Assembly (NCBI GenBank): GCA_947179485.1
Contig: OX359249.1
Span: 54,881,402-54,945,401, forward strand
Direction of reading: 5' to 3'
Source of the DNA: Allacma fusca
Taxonomy: Eukaryota; Arthropoda; Collembola; Symphypleona; Sminthuridae
DNA length: 64,000 nucleotides
Shown here: in pieces, positions 59,543 to 64,000 of the stretch
Position numbering within the stretch: position 1 is the stretch's first letter
How the letters are laid out: each line of letters opens with the position of its first letter
Made by a program: the position numbers and the translations under genes
Notes under the pieces: generated by a model
Database searches by the model: none
Told to the model about the DNA's origin: nothing
What the model saw: only the letters and a program-made list of their open reading frames with translations

Positions 59543-60424
59543 TTGCTGAATTCATCAGAATCTCTTTATATTTTGGGAATACACTCGAGCGGTCTGCTAA
59601 AGCTCAATTCTCGAATTCGAGATGAATCGAAAATCTTTGAAAATAGCTATGAAAATGAAGTGTCGTTGCTCTGGTCACTTTTTATGGTGTTTGCTGAACT
59701 CGTTGAAATCCCTTTAGACTTTGGCAATACACGCGGACGGTCTGCTAAAGCTCAATTTTCGAATTTGAGATGAATCGGAAAACTTAGAAAATAGCGATGA
59801 AAATGACGTCGTTGCATTAGTCACTTTTTCAGGTGTTTGCTGAATTCATCAGAATCTCTTTATATTTTGGGAATACACTCGAGCGGTCTGCTAAAGCTCA
59901 ATTCTCGAATTCGAGATGAATCGAAAATCTTTGAAAATAGCTATGAAAATGAAGTGTCGTTGCTCTGGGTACTTTTTATGGTGTTTGCTGAACTCGTCGA
60001 AATCTCTTTCAACTTTGGGAATACACGCGGGCTGTCTGCCAAAGCTCAATTCTCGAATTTGAGATGAATCCGAAAACTTAGAAAATAGCGATGAAAATGA
60101 CGTCGTTGCATTAGTCACTTTTTCAGGTGTTTGCTGAATTCATCAGAATCTCTTTATATTTTGGGAATACACTCGAGCGGTCTGCTAAAGCTCAATTCTC
60201 GAATTCGAGATGAATCGAAAATCTTTGAAAATAGCTATGAAAATGAAGTGTCGTTGCTCTGGGTACTTTTTATGGTGTTTGCTGAACTCGTCGAAATCTC
60301 TTTCAACTTTGGGAATACACGCGGGCGGTCTGCTAAAGCTCAATTTTCGAATTTGAGATGAATCCGAAAACTTAAAAAATAGCGATGAAAATGACGTCGT
60401 TGCATAAGTCACTTTTTCAGGTGT
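59543..60424 (+). repeat. Six-monomer recombinant A-B-C-D-C-D/F (882 bp)
   Basis: After C 59837 and D 59985, a second C (60131, CTCGAG) replaces E. Then comes a D/F chimera 60279-60424 (D head CGTCGAAATCTC, F tail with AACTTAAAAAATAG). The length is nearly normal but the content is C-D twice, so restriction length alone would miss it. Confidence 0.9.
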
Positions 60425-61304
60425 TTGCTGAATTCATCAGAATCTCTTTATATTTTGGGAATACACTCGAGCGGTCTGCTAAAGCTCAATTCTCGAATTC
60501 GAGATGAATCGAAAATCTTTGAAAATAGCTATGAAAATGAAGTGTCGTTGCTCTGGTCACTTTTTATGGTGTTTGCTGAACTCGTTGAAATCCCTTTAGA
60601 CTTTGGCAATACACGCGGACGGTCTGCTAAAGCTCAATTTTCGAATTTGAGATGAATCGGAAAACTTAGAAAATAGCGATGAAAATGACGTCGTTGCATT
60701 AGTCACTTTTTCAGGTGTTTGCTGAATTCATCAGAATCTCTTTATATTTTGGGAATACACTCAAGCGGTCTGCTAAAGCTCAATTCTCGAATTCGAGATG
60801 AATCGAAAATCTTTGAAAATAGCTATGAAAATGAAGTGTCGTTGCTCTGGGTACTTTTTATGGTGTTTGCTGAACTCGTCGAAATCTCTTTCAACTTTGG
60901 GAATACACGCGGGCTGTCTGCCAAAGCTCAATTCTCGAATTTGAGATGAATCCGAAAACTTAGAAAATAGCGATGAAAATGACGTCGTTGCATTAGTCAC
61001 TTTTTCAGGTGTTTGCTGAAATCATCAGAATCTTTTTATATTTTATGAATACACGCGGGCGGTCTGCTAAAGCTCAATTCTCGAATTTGAGATGAATCGG
61101 AAAACTGAAAATAACTACGAAAATGAAGTGTCGTTGCTCTGGTCACTTTTTCAGGTGTTTGCTGCACTCATCAGATTCTCTTTATATTTTGGGAATACAC
61201 GCGGGCGGTCTGCTAAAGCTCAATTTTCGAATTTGAGATGAATCCGAAAACTTAAAAAATAGCGATGAAAATGACGTCGTTGCATAAGTCACTTTTTCAG
61301 GTGT
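60425..61304 (+). repeat. Standard HOR (CTCAAG)
   Basis: A 60425, C 60719, 880 bp, no private variant noticed. Confidence 0.91.
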
Positions 61305-63054
61305 TTGCTGAATTCATCAGAATCTCTTTATATTTTGGGAATACACTCGAGCGGTCTGCTAAAGCTCAATTCTCGAATTCGAGATGAATCGAAAATCTTT
61401 GAAAATAGCTATGAAAATGAAGTGTCGTTGCTCTGGTCACTTTTTATGGTGTTTGCTGAACTCGTTGAAATCCCTTTAGACTTTGGCAATACACGCGGAC
61501 GGTCTGCTAAAGCTCAATTTTCGAATTTGAGATGAATCGGAAAACTTAGAAAATAGCGATGAAAATGACGTCGTTGCATTAGTCACTTTTTCAGGTGTTT
61601 GCTGAATTCATCAGAATCTCTTTATATTTTGGGAATACACTCGAGCGGTCTGCTAAAGCTCAATTCTCGAATTCGAGATGAATCGAAAATCTTTGAAAAT
61701 AGCTATGAAAATGAAGTGTCGTTGCTCTGGGTACTTTTTATGGTGTTTGCTGAACTCGTCGAAATCTCTTTCAACTTTGGGAATACACGCGGGCTGTCTG
61801 CCAAAGCTCAATTCTCGAATTTGAGATGAATCGGAAAACTGAAAATAGCGATGAAAATGACGTCGTTGCATAAGTCACTTTTTCAGGTTAGTAAACCCGT
61901 CAGAATCTCTTTCAACTTTGGGAATACACGCGGGCGGTCTGGTAAACCTCAATTCTCGAATTTGAGATGAATCGGAAAACTTTGAAAATAGCTACGAAAA
62001 TGAAGTGTCGTTGCTCTGGTCACTTTTTATGGTGTTTGCTGAACTCGTCAGAATCTCTTGATACTTTGGGAATCCACTCAGGCAGTCTGCTTAAGCTCGT
62101 ATCTCGAATTTACGATGAATCGAAAAGCTTTTAAATTGCGATAAAATGACGTAGCTCTGGTCACTTTCAAGGGAGTTTAGTGAACCCGCCAGAATCTCTT
62201 TCAACTTTGGCAATACACGCGGACGGTCTGATAAAGCTCAATTCTCGAATTTGAGATGAATCCGAAAACTTAGAAAATAGCGATGAAAATGACGTCGTTG
62301 CATTAGTCACTTTTTCAGGTGTTTGCTGAAATCATCAGAATCTTTTTATATTTTATGAATACACGCGGGCGGTCTGCTAAAGCTCAATTCTCGAATTTGA
62401 GATGAATCGGAAAACTGAAAATAACTACGAAAATGAAGTGTCGTTGCTCTGGTCACTTTTTCAGGTGTTTGCTGAATTCATCAGAATCTCTTTATATTTT
62501 GGGAATACACTCAAGCGGTCTGCTAAAGCTCAATTCTCGAATTCGAGATGAATCGAAAATCTTTGAAAATAGCTATGAAAATGAAGTGTCGTTGCTCTGG
62601 GTACTTTTTATGGTGTTTGCTGAACTCGTCGAAATCTCTTTCAACTTTGGGAATACACGCGGGCTGTCTGCCAAAGCTCAATTCTCGAATTTGAGATGAA
62701 TCCGAAAACTTAGAAAATAGCGATGAAAATGACGTCGTTGCATTAGTCACTTTTTCAGGTGTTTGCTGAAATCATCAGAATCTTTTTATATTTTATGAAT
62801 ACACGCGGGCGGTCTGCTAAAGCTCAATTCTCGAATTTGAGATGAATCGGAAAACTGAAAATAACTACGAAAATGAAGTGTCGTTGCTCTGGTCACTTTT
62901 TCAGGTGTTTGCTGCACTCATCAGATTCTCTTTATATTTTGGGAATACACGCGGGCGGTCTGCTAAAGCTCAATTTTCGAATTTGAGATGAATCCGAAAA
63001 CTTAAAAAATAGCGATGAAAATGACGTCGTTGCATAAGTCACTTTTTCAGGTGT
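61305..63054 (+). repeat. 12-monomer unit, 1750 bp
   Basis: A 61305, B, C 61599 (CTCGAG), D/E' 61747, G 61888, H 62036, I/D 62177, E 62323, then directly C 62469 (CTCAAG), D 62617, E 62763, F 62909. It combines the chimeric divergent block of the 1310 bp form with an E-to-C junction like those at 25731 and 28811. Confidence 0.9.
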
Positions 63055-64000
63055 TTGCTGAATTCATCAGAATCTCTTTATATTTTGGGAATACACTCGA
63101 GCGGTCTGCTAAAGCTCAATTCTCGAATTCGAGATGAATCGAAAATCTTTGAAAATAGCTATGAAAATGAAGTGTCGTTGCTCTGGTCACTTTTTATGGT
63201 GTTTGCTGAACTCGTTGAAATCCCTTTAGACTTTGGCAATACACGCGGACGGTCTGCTAAAGCTCAATTTTCGAATTTGAGATGAATCGGAAAACTTAGA
63301 AAATAGCGATGAAAATGACGTCGTTGCATTAGTCACTTTTTCAGGTGTTTGCTGAATTCATCAGAATCTCTTTATATTTTGGGAATACACTCGAGCGGTC
63401 TGCTAAAGCTCAATTCTCGAATTCGAGATGAATCGAAAATCTTTGAAAATAGCTATGAAAATGAAGTGTCGTTGCTCTGGGTACTTTTTATGGTGTTTGC
63501 TGAACTCGTCGAAATCTCTTTCAACTTTGGGAATACACGCGGGCTGTCTGCCAAAGCTCAATTCTCGAATTTGAGATGAATCGGAAAACTGAAAATAGCG
63601 ATGAAAATGACGTCGTTGCATAAGTCACTTTTTCTGGTTAGTAAACCCGTCAGAATCTCTTTCAACTTTGGGAATACACGCGGGCGGTCTGGTAAACCTC
63701 AATTCTCGAATTTGAGATGAATCGGAAAACTTTGAAAATAGCTACGAAAATGAAGTGTCGTTGCTCTGGTCACTTTTTATGGTGTTTGCTGAACTCGTCA
63801 GAATCTCTTGATACTTTGGGAATCCACTCAGGCAGTCTGCTTAAGCTCGTATCTCGAATTTACGATGAATCGAAAAGCTTTTAAATTGCGATAAAATGAC
63901 GTAGCTCTGGTCACTTTCAAGGGAGTTTAGTGAACCCGCCAGAATCTCTTTCAACTTTGGCAATACACGCGGACGGTCTGATAAAGCTCAATTCTCGAAT
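63055..64000 (+). repeat. Second copy of the 1750-bp unit, cut by the window end
   Basis: A 63055, B 63203, C 63349 (CTCGAG), D/E' 63497, G 63638, H 63786, I from 63927, still inside a monomer at base 64000. Shift from the previous copy is a constant 1750 bp. Private change TTTTCTGGTTAG near 63633 (A to T). Confidence 0.9.

Larger units (their letters stand above)
1..64000 (+). repeat. Satellite DNA array, 147-bp monomer, nested higher-order repeats
   Basis: Every part of the window can be assigned to a monomer of 138-148 bp, nearly all 146-148, repeated head to tail. No inversion and no non-satellite insertion was found. Monomers share a core around TCTCGAATTTGAGATGAATC, a GTCACTTTTT...GGTGTTTGCTGAA junction and an AATACACGCGGGCGGTCTG block. 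Most of the array is the six-monomer 880 bp HOR A-B-C-D-E-F. The longest open frame in 64 kb is 88 codons. Known biology: megabase satellites with HORs are typical of centromeres and pericentromeric heterochromatin. The centromere assignment is an inference; the tandem structure is directly visible. Both ends are inside the array. Confidence 0.97.

Noticed and set aside
1..64000. CRISPR array
   Set aside because: Repeats are about 147 bp with no unique spacers between them, there are no cas genes, and the sequence is nested HOR satellite.
1..64000. Telomeric or subtelomeric repeats, rDNA spacer, or retrotransposon LTR
   Set aside because: No TTAGGG/TTTAGGG/TTAGG runs, no rRNA-like segment, no polypurine tract or primer-binding site, and no reverse transcriptase or integrase frame.
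1..64000. Species assignment from monomer length
   Set aside because: 147 bp satellites are not unique to one lineage, and I cannot compare with a database here. Only a eukaryotic origin is inferred.

Overview
The whole 64 kb window is one uninterrupted head-to-tail satellite DNA array. I see no gene, RNA gene, transposon, CRISPR array or unique flanking sequence. The array enters at base 1 in mid-monomer and leaves at base 64000 in mid-monomer, so neither edge is visible. The architecture (monomers of 138-148 bp, most of them 146-148, in nested higher-order repeats) is that of a eukaryotic centromeric or heterochromatic satellite. Plant and animal centromeric satellites fall in this size class (human alpha 171 bp, Arabidopsis 178 bp, rice CentO 155 bp). 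I cannot name the species. One monomer counted by hand (5206-5351) is 58/146 G+C, about 40%.

Organisation from small to large. (1) A monomer of about 147 bp, all copies in the same orientation. (2) A dimer of about 294 bp: odd monomers (A, C, E) carry an AAATGAAGTGTCGTTGCTC end, even monomers (B, D, F) an AAATGACGTCGTTGCAT end. (3) A six-monomer higher-order repeat (HOR) A-B-C-D-E-F of exactly 880 bp (148+146+148+146+146+146). (4) A 12-monomer, 1760 bp level, seen as strict alternation of CTCGAG and CTCAAG in monomer C between 14.6 and 25.0 kb. (5) Variant HORs: an 881 bp form with three linked markers; a 1309 bp form carrying a divergent five-monomer block (E'-G-H-I-J); a 1310 bp form with a recombined version of that block; and 4-, 7-, 9-, 10- and 12-monomer recombinants. 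(6) Segmental tandem duplications of 3070, 3080 and 6885 bp. (7) A super-unit of about 13.1 kb (31587-44758, 44759-57781, and a partial third copy from 57782) in which 13 HOR units recur in the same order with only two length differences.

Region by region: 1-1692 is the most heterogeneous part, with singleton monomers. 1.7-15.5 kb holds two copies of a 6.9 kb segment. 14.6-25.0 kb is the most regular (1760 bp alternation). 24-30 kb is a 3080 bp duplication with an extra C-D-E triplet. 30.3-36.4 kb is a 3070 bp duplication. 31.6-59.5 kb is the 13 kb super-unit. 59.5-64 kb returns to shorter recombinant units.

The many 63-88 residue open frames on both strands are by-products of the repeat. 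They recur because the DNA recurs, run on both strands of the same bases, mostly begin at TTG or GTG, and have no gene context. No protein-coding 'system' is supported here. What is notable is the depth of nesting and the record of unequal exchange and segmental amplification.
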